Source of the DNA: Promethearchaeota archaeon
GTDB lineage: Archaea > Asgardarchaeota > Lokiarchaeia > Sigynarchaeales > SOKP01
DNA: 20,337 nucleotides
NCBI GenBank assembly: GCA_016839635.1
Contig: JAEOTV010000168.1
Location: 1-20,337 of the forward strand
Direction: 5' to 3'
Positions within the stretch are counted from its first letter, which is position 1. Every line of letters starts with the position of its first letter. The translations under genes were made by a program, and so were the position numbers. Shown here in pieces: positions 1 through 8,087 of the stretch. The notes under the pieces were generated by a model. It did no database searches, had not been told where the DNA came from, and was given only the letters and a program-made list of their open reading frames with translations.

Positions 1-162
1 ATGTTTTATCCTCTTGTTTACGATTTTCAAACAAGAGATTGCACTTTTGATAAAGATTGCCCTAGATTTCATTTATTTTATCAAGATAAAAAGATTTTAA
101 GAATTACATGTGATAACTTAAGGAATTTTCTTAAATTCCAATTAAAAATTGATTTAAGTTAA
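1..162 (+). CDS. 3' end of an unrecognised protein (partial)
   Basis: The reading frame is open from the first base to a TAA at 160-162, giving 53 visible residues. It begins with an ATG at base 1, but the window edge makes it likelier that this is an internal methionine. The tail is rich in aromatic and charged residues with three cysteines (C14, C20 and C37). I do not recognise a family. Its stop overlaps the stop of the convergent gene at 159 by three bases, so the two genes end tail to tail with no spacer. It could be a chance ORF, but codon use (many AAA, TTT and GAT codons) resembles its neighbours. Confidence 0.45.
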   Translation: MFYPLVYDFQTRDCTFDKDCPRFHLFYQDKKILRITCDNLRNFLKFQLKIDLS

Positions 163-1916
163 GCAAGTTCTTTTTTATCATCTTCAACATTGATATCATG
201 ATCGATTTCATATTTCTTTTCTTCATCAACATCTCTTTTTGTTATTTTATTGCGTCGTTGCTCAGCATATTTGTTCCTCTTCAATTTAATTATTGGTATT
301 CCAAAATATACCCACCCTGGTTCTAATATTTGATTATAGACAGAATTTGATATGGCACCAACCATCGTCTCATTGCCTACAATTGTGCCTGGTGCGATTG
401 TTGCTTCTCCTCCAATGAGAACATAATCACCAAATATCACTTTTTTGATAATTAAATATTTACCAATAACCATAGAAGACATAATATTCGCTCCTTGCCC
501 AATTAACACCTTTCGCCCGAAATGAATAAACTCAGTATCACACCATGAATCGTATAAAGCACAAGAAAGACTCATTTTTATACCCAACCATTTAAAAACC
601 AGTATATCCATCCAAGGAAGAGGCCAATTTCTTACTAACCATAACACAATTTTCTTTAATTCAGTTCGTAGGCACCAAAATTCAAAATCATGATCACCTT
701 TTTCAGCCTTAAATACTCCTTCTTTTGGTTTATGAATTAAATTTATTAGAATAAGGAATAATTTACTAAAGATTAAACAACCAATAATAAATATAAACCA
801 CATAATAAATACCATTGCTGGTAGAAAAAAGATTATTAATAACCCATTTTGAACATAATAAGTGTATGTATAAAATACTATCGAGTCTAACATCCCTGAA
901 AGCCAGAAAATTGGGATATATATAATTAGAAATTTAATATTAACTCTGCTTATAGCGCTACTAGTAACAAAATCGATCCTTAAATCTTTTTCACTCTCTT
1001 CATTTAAGTCTTCCCCACTTACCATTGAAGTATCAGGCTTTTCTTCCTCTTCTATTATTTGTTCTAATGTGTCTGGGTTTATTTTTAAATAGTTTCTTAT
1101 TTTTCTTTTTGACAATTTACTGAGTGGTCTAGCACCTCCTGAAAAATAATAGTTATTACCTTGTATAAAGCTATGTTTTGGAGTGGAAGCGATAGGGAGT
1201 AAAAAAGAGTTATCTTTTATTTCAGTACCTGGGGCAATTAAATTTTTTGCTGCCGCAGTAACATTGTCACCAACTTTAATTTTAAAATACGTAATATCTC
1301 CAAATATACCATCAATCATATGACTAGAAAATGCTGAATTAACTCCGAGATAGCAATTTTTCCCAATTTCTAAAAATTTATCGTTTACTGGAGACTCTTC
1401 TATTGTCGTACCTTTCCCAATTTGGCTAGCGTTTATAAAATTATAAAGCCAAGGTAGCAACCATGGAAACATACCTTTAGAGAAGGCATTTTTTGGGTAT
1501 TTTAAGATAAAAGATCTTATATGATAGTAGTTTAAAGTCTTGCTAGGGAAGTTCCTGGGTATAACGCCTGGTTGAGAAGGAGACTTTTTTTCCGACAAAC
1601 TCCAAAAGAAGCGAGCAACAAGACCTATTAGATATAAACGTATTAAATAACATCCAATAATAACTAAAGGCATGGTTAATAAAGCCAAAAGAGGTTTTAA
1701 ATTAAAAAAAATTGAAAGAAAATTTGTTGTTCCTAAAAAGGAAGGGATAAAATAGATTAAGAAGTAAAACATGAATAAAATGGCAGGAATTAAATTTGAA
1801 ATTAAATAAATAGTAAATAAGACAATAAGATACCAAAAATATTGGAATTTAATATCTTCTTTGATAATCTTTTTATGTGAACCACTTTCAATTGCATGTG
1901 TTTCAGAGTTTACCAT
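159..1916 (-). CDS. Membrane protein with two tandem left-handed beta-helix (hexapeptide) halves, fused form
   Basis: 585 residues from ATG at 1916, preceded by a weak AAGGAT ribosome site. The N-half (about 1-285) has hydrophobic segments near 27-57 and 72-105, then a beta-helix-like stretch with short repeats such as IGKGTTIEE and VGDNVTAA. An acidic linker (about 286-312) leads to the C-half: two more hydrophobic segments (about 323-390), the signature HKPKEGVF at 395-402, then hexapeptide-type repeats such as IGQGANIMSS and a charged tail. The order 'membrane segments plus beta-helix' resembles the C-terminal domain of Pls/PosA-type peptide synthetases. The two halves match, separately, the proteins encoded at 10683-11606 and 9779-10690, so this is a fusion of that pair or the pair is a split of it. 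Hexapeptide proteins are often acyltransferases, but I see no obvious catalytic histidine in the C-half. Substrate unknown; probably at the cytoplasmic membrane. Confidence 0.82.
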   Translation of the reverse strand: MVNSETHAIESGSHKKIIKEDIKFQYFWYLIVLFTIYLISNLIPAILFMFYFLIYFIPSFLGTTNFLSIFFNLKPLLALLTMPLVIIGCYLIRLYLIGLVARFFWSLSEKKSPSQPGVIPRNFPSKTLNYYHIRSFILKYPKNAFSKGMFPWLLPWLYNFINASQIGKGTTIEESPVNDKFLEIGKNCYLGVNSAFSSHMIDGIFGDITYFKIKVGDNVTAAAKNLIAPGTEIKDNSFLLPIASTPKHSFIQGNNYYFSGGARPLSKLSKRKIRNYLKINPDTLEQIIEEEEKPDTSMVSGEDLNEESEKDLRIDFVTSSAISRVNIKFLIIYIPIFWLSGMLDSIVFYTYTYYVQNGLLIIFFLPAMVFIMWFIFIIGCLIFSKLFLILINLIHKPKEGVFKAEKGDHDFEFWCLRTELKKIVLWLVRNWPLPWMDILVFKWLGIKMSLSCALYDSWCDTEFIHFGRKVLIGQGANIMSSMVIGKYLIIKKVIFGDYVLIGGEATIAPGTIVGNETMVGAISNSVYNQILEPGWVYFGIPIIKLKRNKYAEQRRNKITKRDVDEEKKYEIDHDINVEDDKKELA

Positions 1917-1993
1917 ATTAATCCTTACAAATCGAAATCATTTATAATTTTTAAGTTTTAATTAAGTAAATAATACTAAGAAGAGGGAAGAGT

Positions 1994-3004
1994 CTAAATT
2001 GTGACTATAGTTTTTATGTGATCACTATTTATCATGTAAGATTCAAAAGCTTTATTGATGCTATCTAAACTAAATCTACTTGAAATTAAATCCTTTACCT
2101 GAATTTCTCCCGATTTCAAGCCTTCAATTGCTTTCTCAAATGGACCACACCTGCTACTGTATAGCGTGAGCTCACGAACTACAATATCTGTAAGATTTAT
2201 TGGAGTTTCTACTCCATGAGTGCTTTTAATATGAATTTTACCCCTAGTTCTACAAGATTCTATTATATCTTTTAAAGCGCTTGGACTTCCAGTTGTATCA
2301 ATAACAATATCAGCACCTAAACCATTAGTCATTTTTCTGATCTCATTTGCTATATCTTTATAATCCCTCCTATTTATAACATGTTGAGCTCCTAACTTTT
2401 TAGCTAAACTAAGTTTTTTCTGTGAACCATCTACTGCTATAAATGTTAATCCCCTAGATTTTGCCACTTGAAGAATCAATAATCCTAACTTTCCAAGACC
2501 AAATATCGCCATATTTTTATCATTTTTTCCAATAGGCATCATTTCAAAAGTTTGATATGCAGCAGCAAGAGGCTCTATAAATGTAGCATCTTCATAAGAA
2601 ATTGATTCAGGTATCTCATGTATTAAATATGATTCTAACGCTATAAATTCTGCGAGAGCGCCATCAATATCAATACCAATTGCTTTTCGAGATATGCATT
2701 GAGAATATAATCCTAACTTACAGTAGTAACAGTTAAAATCAATATCACTATTTATTTCAGATGTCACACGCTTATTTAGCCAAATTTTTTTGACTCTATC
2801 ACCCAATTTTACAATTTCCCCCACAAATTCATGACCAAGGATTATTGGGGTAGGAGTTGGTAAGTCCCCTTGCAATATCGCCAAATCTGTTCCGCAAATA
2901 CCTACTGCTTTTACACGAACTAAAACTTGTGAGTCTTTTAAAATCGGTTCAGGTACCATTTTAATTTTAATTTCCTTGCCGTCAAATATTGCTGCTTTCA
3001 TCAT
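1994..3004 (-). CDS. Zinc-dependent medium-chain alcohol/polyol dehydrogenase
   Basis: 336 residues, a usual length for the medium-chain dehydrogenase family, which oxidises alcohols or sugars with NAD(P). The catalytic-zinc motif CGTD (C37), GHE (H58, E59) and the downstream EPLA are present, as is a Rossmann GLGKLG motif near residues 168-173 followed by an acidic residue typical of NAD binding. The structural-zinc lobe reads D89-x2-C92-x2-C95-x7-C103: the first of the usual four cysteines is an aspartate. An acidic residue at this place is known in Sulfolobus alcohol dehydrogenase (Glu), so zinc binding may persist. The start is ambiguous between two adjacent ATGs (3004 and 3001). A TATA-like box about 25-32 bases upstream suggests a leaderless transcript. 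It lies 77 bases upstream of the beta-helix gene on the same strand. Threonine, glucose or sorbitol dehydrogenase activity cannot be told apart here. Confidence 0.9.
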   Translation of the reverse strand: MMKAAIFDGKEIKIKMVPEPILKDSQVLVRVKAVGICGTDLAILQGDLPTPTPIILGHEFVGEIVKLGDRVKKIWLNKRVTSEINSDIDFNCYYCKLGLYSQCISRKAIGIDIDGALAEFIALESYLIHEIPESISYEDATFIEPLAAAYQTFEMMPIGKNDKNMAIFGLGKLGLLILQVAKSRGLTFIAVDGSQKKLSLAKKLGAQHVINRRDYKDIANEIRKMTNGLGADIVIDTTGSPSALKDIIESCRTRGKIHIKSTHGVETPINLTDIVVRELTLYSSRCGPFEKAIEGLKSGEIQVKDLISSRFSLDSINKAFESYMINSDHIKTIVTI

Positions 3005-3028
3005 TTTATTTTCTCATTTGAATACTTT

Positions 3029-3036
3029 ATTTAAAT
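3029..3036 (-). promoter_or_regulatory. Candidate TATA box of the dehydrogenase gene
   Basis: The minus strand reads TTTAAATA here, centred about 28 bases upstream of the ATG at 3004. This matches the archaeal TATA-box position relative to a transcription start at or next to the start codon, and there is no Shine-Dalgarno sequence in between. In DNA this AT-rich such matches also occur by chance. Confidence 0.35.
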
Positions 3037-3219
3037 TTTTGAAATTATAAGAAAAATCATTTAATTATAGTTTATAATTAACCATTTTTCCTATAAAGTT
3101 TATATTATCAAATCTGTACTTTTTTAATTTAGAATTTATATAGACCATCAGAAATACTGTTTTAAAGGATAATCTTATAATATTTCATTTCTAAAAAATT
3201 AAGTATTAAATCTAAAATT

Positions 3220-3768
3220 ATGAAGAAAACAATTTTTAAATGGGAAATACTGGGAATTATATTCATAGTATTGCTCGGAGCTTTATTTCATTTTATGTTT
3301 CAGTTATCTAATTATTGGAGTCCATTAGGTGCTATTTTTCCGGTCAATGAAAGTGTTTGGGAGCATTTAAAATTACCATATTGGCCATTAATCATATTCT
3401 CTTTAATAGAATATAATTTTATTAAAGAAAAAGCGAATAATATTATCATAGGTAAAACAATTTCATTCATAATAAGTATCAGTACAATATTAATTATTTT
3501 TTATACATATACTGCTATAATTGGAGCAGAATTACTAATTGTGGATATATTAAGTTTTGTATTAGGAGTTATTATAGGTCAATTAGTAAGTTATAAAATA
3601 TTGACAAAAGAGCAATTACCTACATTGTTTAATAATGCATCATGGATAATATTCATAGCATTTGGCATATTATTTGCAGTATTTACTTATTTTCCTCCGA
3701 CTTTACCATTATTTCAAGACTCTGAGACTGGTCTTTATGGAATTATTGAGCATTTTATAAATATATAA
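3220..3768 (+). CDS. DUF6512-like integral membrane protein
   Basis: 182 residues from ATG with about five hydrophobic segments (near 10-30, 50-65, 80-100, 105-125 and 140-160). The motif PVNESVWEHLKL after the first segment and a C-terminal PLFxDxxTGxYGI pattern are, as I recall, hallmarks of the DUF6512 family of small membrane proteins. No function is known for that family. No Shine-Dalgarno is visible; TTATAATAT at 3175-3183 may be a TATA box. The stop is followed by an oligo-T run, so it is probably a single-gene unit. The family assignment comes from memory of motifs only. Confidence 0.78.
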   Translation: MKKTIFKWEILGIIFIVLLGALFHFMFQLSNYWSPLGAIFPVNESVWEHLKLPYWPLIIFSLIEYNFIKEKANNIIIGKTISFIISISTILIIFYTYTAIIGAELLIVDILSFVLGVIIGQLVSYKILTKEQLPTLFNNASWIIFIAFGILFAVFTYFPPTLPLFQDSETGLYGIIEHFINI

Positions 3769-3780
3769 CATAATTATTTA

Positions 3781-3800
3781 TTTTTTTTTTCTTTCTTTCT
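3781..3800 (+). terminator. Oligo-T transcription terminator
   Basis: Ten consecutive T residues at 3781-3790 are followed by two further T triplets broken by C, starting 12 bases after the stop of the membrane-protein gene. Archaeal RNA polymerase commonly terminates at such U-tracts without a hairpin. It also separates this gene from the TTG-start gene at 3827. Confidence 0.5.
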
Positions 3801-3826
3801 AGTATAACAATCTTATCATTAGTAAA

Positions 3827-5467
3827 TTGAATTCCTTTGATTTTGATTTAGAAACTCAAAAAATATTCACTAAGCAATTTTCCAAAATTCAACCCACTGA
3901 TTGGAAAAAATGGCTCGATATATCATCAAAAGAAGAATATGAAGAACTTGCTTTAAAAAATTCTGGGTTATCATCATTTAATGATGTTTTTGAGAGAGTT
4001 CAAAAAGAAAAAACAAATTCAAAAGATTTATCCATCGATCTTTATAATTATATAAGGAATCAACATAGTTCAGAGCCATTAATTGTCTGTCATAGTTCAG
4101 GTACAACAAATAGTAAGCTATCAGCTCTTAAATGGCTTCACATGTCGAAAAATATTATTAAAAAATATTGGGCTCCTGGAATGCAAGCAATATTTGAATC
4201 TAGTGGTCTTAATTCAAGCTCCTCTGTTATAATATTTGTTCCATCAAGACTTAAAACAGATGGACCAAATAGATATGAAGATAAGAACTTTATTTCTCTT
4301 TATTCTTCTGAATTTTCGCAGAGATTAATGTTATCCATAATAAAACCACATTCTTATATATTCTTTGAATACAAAAACTCTAGAAATTTAGAAGTAATCG
4401 CAAAAATTTTGTCATTAGACAATGTCTCTGCAGTTTCTGCTCCAGCTTTAACAATTCTAGGATGGGCTGATATAGAAAAATTTACATTTGGAATAAAAAA
4501 TTCACTCGAATTCATAAAAATTGCTGAAGATCCGCTTTTAAATAAATTATTATTAAAAATTGAGAGAGAAGGAATTAAAAATGCTGCAAGGGAAATTCAA
4601 GCTCTGCTATCTAAGAAAATTTCTGAAGCAACAGTTGTTTTTGGTATTAGTTCTCTTTCAGAAAATAACTGGGATACAATACGCAAGTTTATGAATTGGG
4701 AAAAGGGTAAAGAAAGATTCATAAATCTATATGTAGCTTCTGAGATTGGTCCTTTTGCCGCTAGTATTACTAAGGATGACTTTAGTTTTTCGAGAACAGG
4801 AAAATTATATGTGTTTCCTTTAACTTTACCTGTAGTTGAAAGTAAGGGGAACAAAGAATTAATATCACGGAGTAAAAAAAAAATTGGGAATCTTTTAATA
4901 TCGAAAGTAAATGAATCTAAAGTTTTTATTAATCTTGATGTAGGAGATATTATAAAAGTAGTTAATCAAGAAGCACTCCCTCAAATTGACGGTAAGATCC
5001 TACGTTCTAGTTTTAAGTTAAATTATCAAATAAAAGTTTCCGAAGAAATACAACTACCATCAATTTATAATGTATATGCTGGTGATTATTTTGCTTTCGA
5101 CACATTTGAAGTTTATGATCCTCGTGATCTCTTAAATTGTCTAAAAATGAATTGTAATTTGGACATAGATTCTATTCTTCTATTAAAACAAAAGAAAATA
5201 AACGAAACTGTTTGGATATTAGTAATTCTTTCAAGTGCTAATAAATTATGTTCTAATATTGAGGAAATTCAAAATATAATATATAAATGTAGCAAGAATG
5301 ATGATTTTAAAGAAAATATAAAGAAAAATTTTATTAAAATTAATTTGATCAAAGAAAATCCAATTAATTTCTTAGTAACTCGTTCAGACATGTTAAATAA
5401 AGTCAGGAATGGAAAAAATCCTAAAGGCGTTTTAAAAAAATGGCCCCTTTATGTAATAGAATTTTAA
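3827..5467 (+). CDS. Divergent PaaK/LuxE-like adenylate-forming enzyme
   Basis: 546 residues. An in-frame TAG at 3800-3802 and no upstream ATG or GTG leave TTG at 3827 as the best start; the next ATG is at residue 107 and would cut off the nucleotide-binding motif. Motifs of the ANL adenylate-forming superfamily appear in order: the phosphate-binding loop SSGTTNSK (S90-K97), an acyl-site motif YVASEIGPF (Y302, E306) in place of YGxTE, and an IGNLLIS...LDVGD stretch with D374 matching the ribose-binding aspartate. This order and the length fit the phenylacetate-CoA ligase/acyl-protein synthetase branch, which activates a carboxylic acid as acyl-AMP. The C-terminal part is weakly conserved and the catalytic lysine of the last motif cannot be placed, so the second half-reaction is uncertain. 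Substrate unknown. It stands alone on its strand and ends convergently with the DUF1761 gene. Confidence 0.72.
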   Translation: MNSFDFDLETQKIFTKQFSKIQPTDWKKWLDISSKEEYEELALKNSGLSSFNDVFERVQKEKTNSKDLSIDLYNYIRNQHSSEPLIVCHSSGTTNSKLSALKWLHMSKNIIKKYWAPGMQAIFESSGLNSSSSVIIFVPSRLKTDGPNRYEDKNFISLYSSEFSQRLMLSIIKPHSYIFFEYKNSRNLEVIAKILSLDNVSAVSAPALTILGWADIEKFTFGIKNSLEFIKIAEDPLLNKLLLKIEREGIKNAAREIQALLSKKISEATVVFGISSLSENNWDTIRKFMNWEKGKERFINLYVASEIGPFAASITKDDFSFSRTGKLYVFPLTLPVVESKGNKELISRSKKKIGNLLISKVNESKVFINLDVGDIIKVVNQEALPQIDGKILRSSFKLNYQIKVSEEIQLPSIYNVYAGDYFAFDTFEVYDPRDLLNCLKMNCNLDIDSILLLKQKKINETVWILVILSSANKLCSNIEEIQNIIYKCSKNDDFKENIKKNFIKINLIKENPINFLVTRSDMLNKVRNGKNPKGVLKKWPLYVIEF

Positions 5468-5525
5468 GTATCTTTTTCAAAAAAAAAGGAGTTATTAATT
5501 AATTTGATTATAATTTTTCCTTAAT

Positions 5526-5927
5526 TTATGGCCAAACTGCCAAAATTAGTCCTGATATCAAAAATCCAACTAGATAAACTCCGTATTCTATTAAAAATAG
5601 CTTTATACCTCTATCATTGAAGTTGTTTTGATTAATCCCAATTATTCCAACAAATCCAATCCACAAGAGTAGAGTAAGTAATAATGCTGATACAACATCA
5701 TTCATACCAGTTAAATCCATCATTATTTCAATAAGAAGGATAGTTATGAAACTGGTTGGAATCATGATTATTGTATCCCTGATAATTTTCGATTTAGGTT
5801 CACTCTCTTTTCCTACTAATTTCAGCCATAGATTACCAAAAGCTTTTGGAAAATACCAGAAAAAAACAATGGCAAAATATATTAACGCGACAACAACAAC
5901 CGCTATCCAATTTATCGCAAGAGCCAT
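5526..5927 (-). CDS. DUF1761-like small membrane protein
   Basis: 133 residues from ATG with four hydrophobic segments, the common arrangement of DUF1761. The N-terminal pattern of helix, FWYFPKAFG and WLKLVGKE, and the third helix LLLWIGFVG followed by a C-terminal helix ending in an aromatic residue are those I associate with the family. Its function is unknown. It is divergent from the peroxiredoxin gene (117 bases between starts) and convergent with the adenylate-forming enzyme. Confidence 0.72.
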   Translation of the reverse strand: MALAINWIAVVVVALIYFAIVFFWYFPKAFGNLWLKLVGKESEPKSKIIRDTIIMIPTSFITILLIEIMMDLTGMNDVVSALLLTLLLWIGFVGIIGINQNNFNDRGIKLFLIEYGVYLVGFLISGLILAVWP

Positions 5928-6044
5928 CTCTTTATCCCAATGTTATTTTTAGAATTAAATTTTCAATTTTAAAATAGTAGATTATTTAGGAATATTTAAT
6001 TATTGTTTAATTAAAATATTAATAAAAGCTAAAGTGAAATCACC

Positions 6045-6521
6045 TTGAAAGATAAATTCAATTTAGTTGGCACTAAAGTTAAGGAGTTTAGCTTACCAAA
6101 CTCTAGGGGTGAAACAATCAATATCAGAAACTTAGAACATAAAAAAAATGTGATCCTTGTACTTTTTCGAGATATTAATTGACCCTTTTGTCGATGGCAT
6201 GCTGCTAGATTAAGAAGAGACCTTGAAAAATTTGAAGAATTGGATGGCTATCTGTATCCAATATTAGTGGATAATGAAAAAAATGCTAAAAAAATGGAGC
6301 AGAAATATGCGCGAAAGTATGCCGTTTTTTATGATGAATCAGAAAAAGTTGTTAAGATGTTAAAACAAGAAAAAAGATGGATAAAACTTGGTCGTATGCC
6401 TGGGCTATTAGTAATTGATAAGAAAGGGATCATTCAATATGCCTACTACGGAAAAAATATGCATGATATACCAGAAAATAATGAAATTTTACAAGTGCTC
6501 GAAAAAATTAATATAATATAA
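6045..6521 (+). CDS. Probable selenocysteine-containing peroxiredoxin-like protein (UGA at 6180-6182 read as Sec)
   Basis: Read from TTG at 6045 with the in-frame TGA at 6180-6182 decoded as Sec, the product has 158 residues. An in-frame TAA at 6030-6032 bounds the start, and GTGA at 6034-6037 can serve as ribosome site. The fold is thioredoxin-like: an N-terminal FSLPNSRG turn, strand VILVLFRD, the redox motif U46-P-F-C49-R, then helices and the strand and loop around MPGLLVIDKKGII with the cis-proline. The family's usual CPFCR motif has its first, reactive cysteine exactly at the UGA. Reading frame, codon use and fold continue unbroken on both sides, which argues against a pseudogene. A conventional gene caller would report only the part from ATG at 6240 and lose the active site. 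It probably reduces peroxides or disulfides in the cytoplasm. The Sec machinery itself is not in this window. Confidence 0.85.
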
Positions 6522-6591
6522 TGATTTGGAGAGAATAAAATAATAAAAATGAGATTTTATTCTTTAGAGTTAGCCAAACTTTTCCAAATCA
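6522..6591 (+). promoter_or_regulatory. Candidate SECIS hairpin in the 3' UTR of the selenoprotein gene
   Basis: Directly after the stop codon, TGATTTGGA (6522-6530) pairs perfectly with TCCAAATCA (6583-6591). Inside it, AGAATAAAAT (6532-6541) pairs perfectly with ATTTTATTCT (6554-6563), leaving a 12-base A-rich loop. The 3' side of the internal loop contains AGAG, opposite GGAGAG on the 5' side, so a tandem G-A arrangement is possible, but I cannot fit the UGA/GA core of the eukaryote-like Lokiarchaeal SECIS or the GAA/A core of methanogen SECIS cleanly. An alternative outer stem TTTGG with CCAAA at 6574-6578 exists. Archaeal SECIS elements normally sit in the 3' UTR, as here. It could instead be a termination or stability hairpin. 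Confidence 0.5.
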
Positions 6592-6647
6592 AACTTCTAT
6601 TTTATTTAAATTTTAAATTTCTAATAGGTACAAAAATTTAGATATTT

Positions 6648-7118
6648 TTAAATTGATTTAAGCCCAATTGGATCTCTGACTTGTTTTAATTTATATATAA
6701 TTTGATCTTTTGCTGTAAATCCATCCCAACCTTTAGTTTTTTCAAAACCGTGTACGGATAGAAAATTTTTTGAATATTTATTACGTGTAGATTTGATCAT
6801 TTGATTAATAATTTTATTTCTTAAAGTATTATCTTCGACCAATTCTAATTTACCCTGCATTGAAATAAAATAATAATTACTAAGATCCGCATCGAACTTT
6901 TCTATAGAAACACATACATTAGAATTCTTCTTAAGAATTTTCTTTTTTTTACCATAATCAGTAAAATGGAAATATAAATTGTCTTCAAATAAAACATATT
7001 GGAAAGGGGAGATATACGGATATTTATCATCAACAAACGCAATTCTACATAAATCTTGAGCATTGATTGCCTCTTTTATTTCTTCTTCACTCATTTTTGG
7101 TAATTTTATTATACCCAT
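6648..7118 (-). CDS. FMN-binding split-barrel protein (pyridoxamine 5'-phosphate oxidase-like)
   Basis: 156 residues from ATG at 7118. The frame is open to TTG at 7130, but GGTG lies 6-9 bases before the ATG and makes a good ribosome site. The N-terminal helix MSEEEIKEAI, then strands with CRIAFVDDKYPYISPFQYV, LYFHFTDYGKKKKILKKN and CVSIE follow the order of the PNPOx-like/NimA-like flavin-binding barrel, whose members use FMN, F420 or haem. The KKKKILKKN loop is where the phosphate of the cofactor is usually bound. About 150 residues is normal for stand-alone members. It is the last gene of the minus-strand cluster, about 40 bases after uvsE. Substrate not predictable. Confidence 0.8.
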   Translation of the reverse strand: MGIIKLPKMSEEEIKEAINAQDLCRIAFVDDKYPYISPFQYVLFEDNLYFHFTDYGKKKKILKKNSNVCVSIEKFDADLSNYYFISMQGKLELVEDNTLRNKIINQMIKSTRNKYSKNFLSVHGFEKTKGWDGFTAKDQIIYKLKQVRDPIGLKSI

Positions 7119-7158
7119 CTTAGACACCAATAGTAAATAGTATTAATTTTAAAAATTA

Positions 7159-8064
7159 TTATTCTGATATTGTGTTATTAAATCTTTCATCATTAATTAG
7201 TGCATTCACAGCCAGTATTGCGCTTTTTTCTTTATTTTTAATCTCTAACATTAAATCAAAATCATATTTTCTTGTTATTTCAATAAATTCTCTAAAATTA
7301 GTTATATCAATTTCATCAGCATGTCTATATTTACCTTTATAAGGATGCTCAGAACTGTAATGTAAAATAGGTAATCCATCATCTTTCTTCCATGTTTTAT
7401 TACTAAGCACAATAGCCACTTCTAATGATTCCCCTTGATTATGACAATAATGATGATATGAGTCTAAAACAATTGGAATTTCTGTAGATTCATTAATTAA
7501 TAGGCAATCCTTTAAGTAATAATTTTTATCATCATTTTCAATAACATAGTGTTTTTTTATATTTTCACTAAGTTCCTTATATCGTTTTATATATCGTTTA
7601 ATACTATTTTTCTTATCATCATAAACACCTCCAACATGAGTGATTATTTTCGCTTTTGGATCTAATCCTAATAATTCTAAAATATCAGCATGATATTTCA
7701 ATTCTTTTATACTATTTTGGACCACTTTATCATTTTTAGAATTAAGTACAGTATATTGGCCGGGATGCATGGTGATTCGCATTGATTTGTTTCTTATATA
7801 AGCACCAATTTCCTTGAATTTTAATTTAAAATATTCTTTCCAATCAAATTTCATGATTGGATGAGAAGCAAAAGGTATTAAATCTGATGTAATTCTGAAG
7901 AAGAAGATTTTGTTTTGAAAGTTAAATTCTAATATTTTTGCTAAACAATTTAAATTATTCTTAACAGTTTCAATAAATCTTACTTCTGAATAATTTTTTA
8001 AGCGAAATGTTCTACTACTTCTGCATTTTAAGGACAAATTTATACAAGGATATCCTATCTTCAT
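7159..8064 (-). CDS. uvsE: UV damage endonuclease
   Basis: 301 residues, the normal length of UvsE/UVDE, a TIM-barrel metalloenzyme that nicks DNA 5' of UV photoproducts. The metal ligands appear in family order: H68 (in ASHP), H100 (HPGQY), H143 (THVGG), E176 (ENDD), D201 and H204 (DSYHH), H235 (HYSS), H248 and E274 (LEIKNK). The typical RITSDLIPFASHP and opening MKIGYPC segments are also present. ATG at 8064 is the start; there is no Shine-Dalgarno, and it follows the amidohydrolase stop by 23 bases, so expression probably depends on the upstream cluster. All key residues are intact. Confidence 0.95.
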   Translation of the reverse strand: MKIGYPCINLSLKCRSSRTFRLKNYSEVRFIETVKNNLNCLAKILEFNFQNKIFFFRITSDLIPFASHPIMKFDWKEYFKLKFKEIGAYIRNKSMRITMHPGQYTVLNSKNDKVVQNSIKELKYHADILELLGLDPKAKIITHVGGVYDDKKNSIKRYIKRYKELSENIKKHYVIENDDKNYYLKDCLLINESTEIPIVLDSYHHYCHNQGESLEVAIVLSNKTWKKDDGLPILHYSSEHPYKGKYRHADEIDITNFREFIEITRKYDFDLMLEIKNKEKSAILAVNALINDERFNNTISE

Positions 8065-8087
8065 AAAAAAAGCATAAATTATGATTA

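Noticed and set aside
5746..5952. Plus-strand 68-residue ORF opposite the DUF1761 gene
   Set aside because: It is the antisense shadow of a membrane protein with clear family motifs.
6180..6182. In-frame TGA as a nonsense mutation or sequencing error
   Set aside because: It lies precisely at the reactive cysteine of the UxxC motif, coding signal is intact on both sides, and a hairpin follows the stop; decoding as Sec explains all three.
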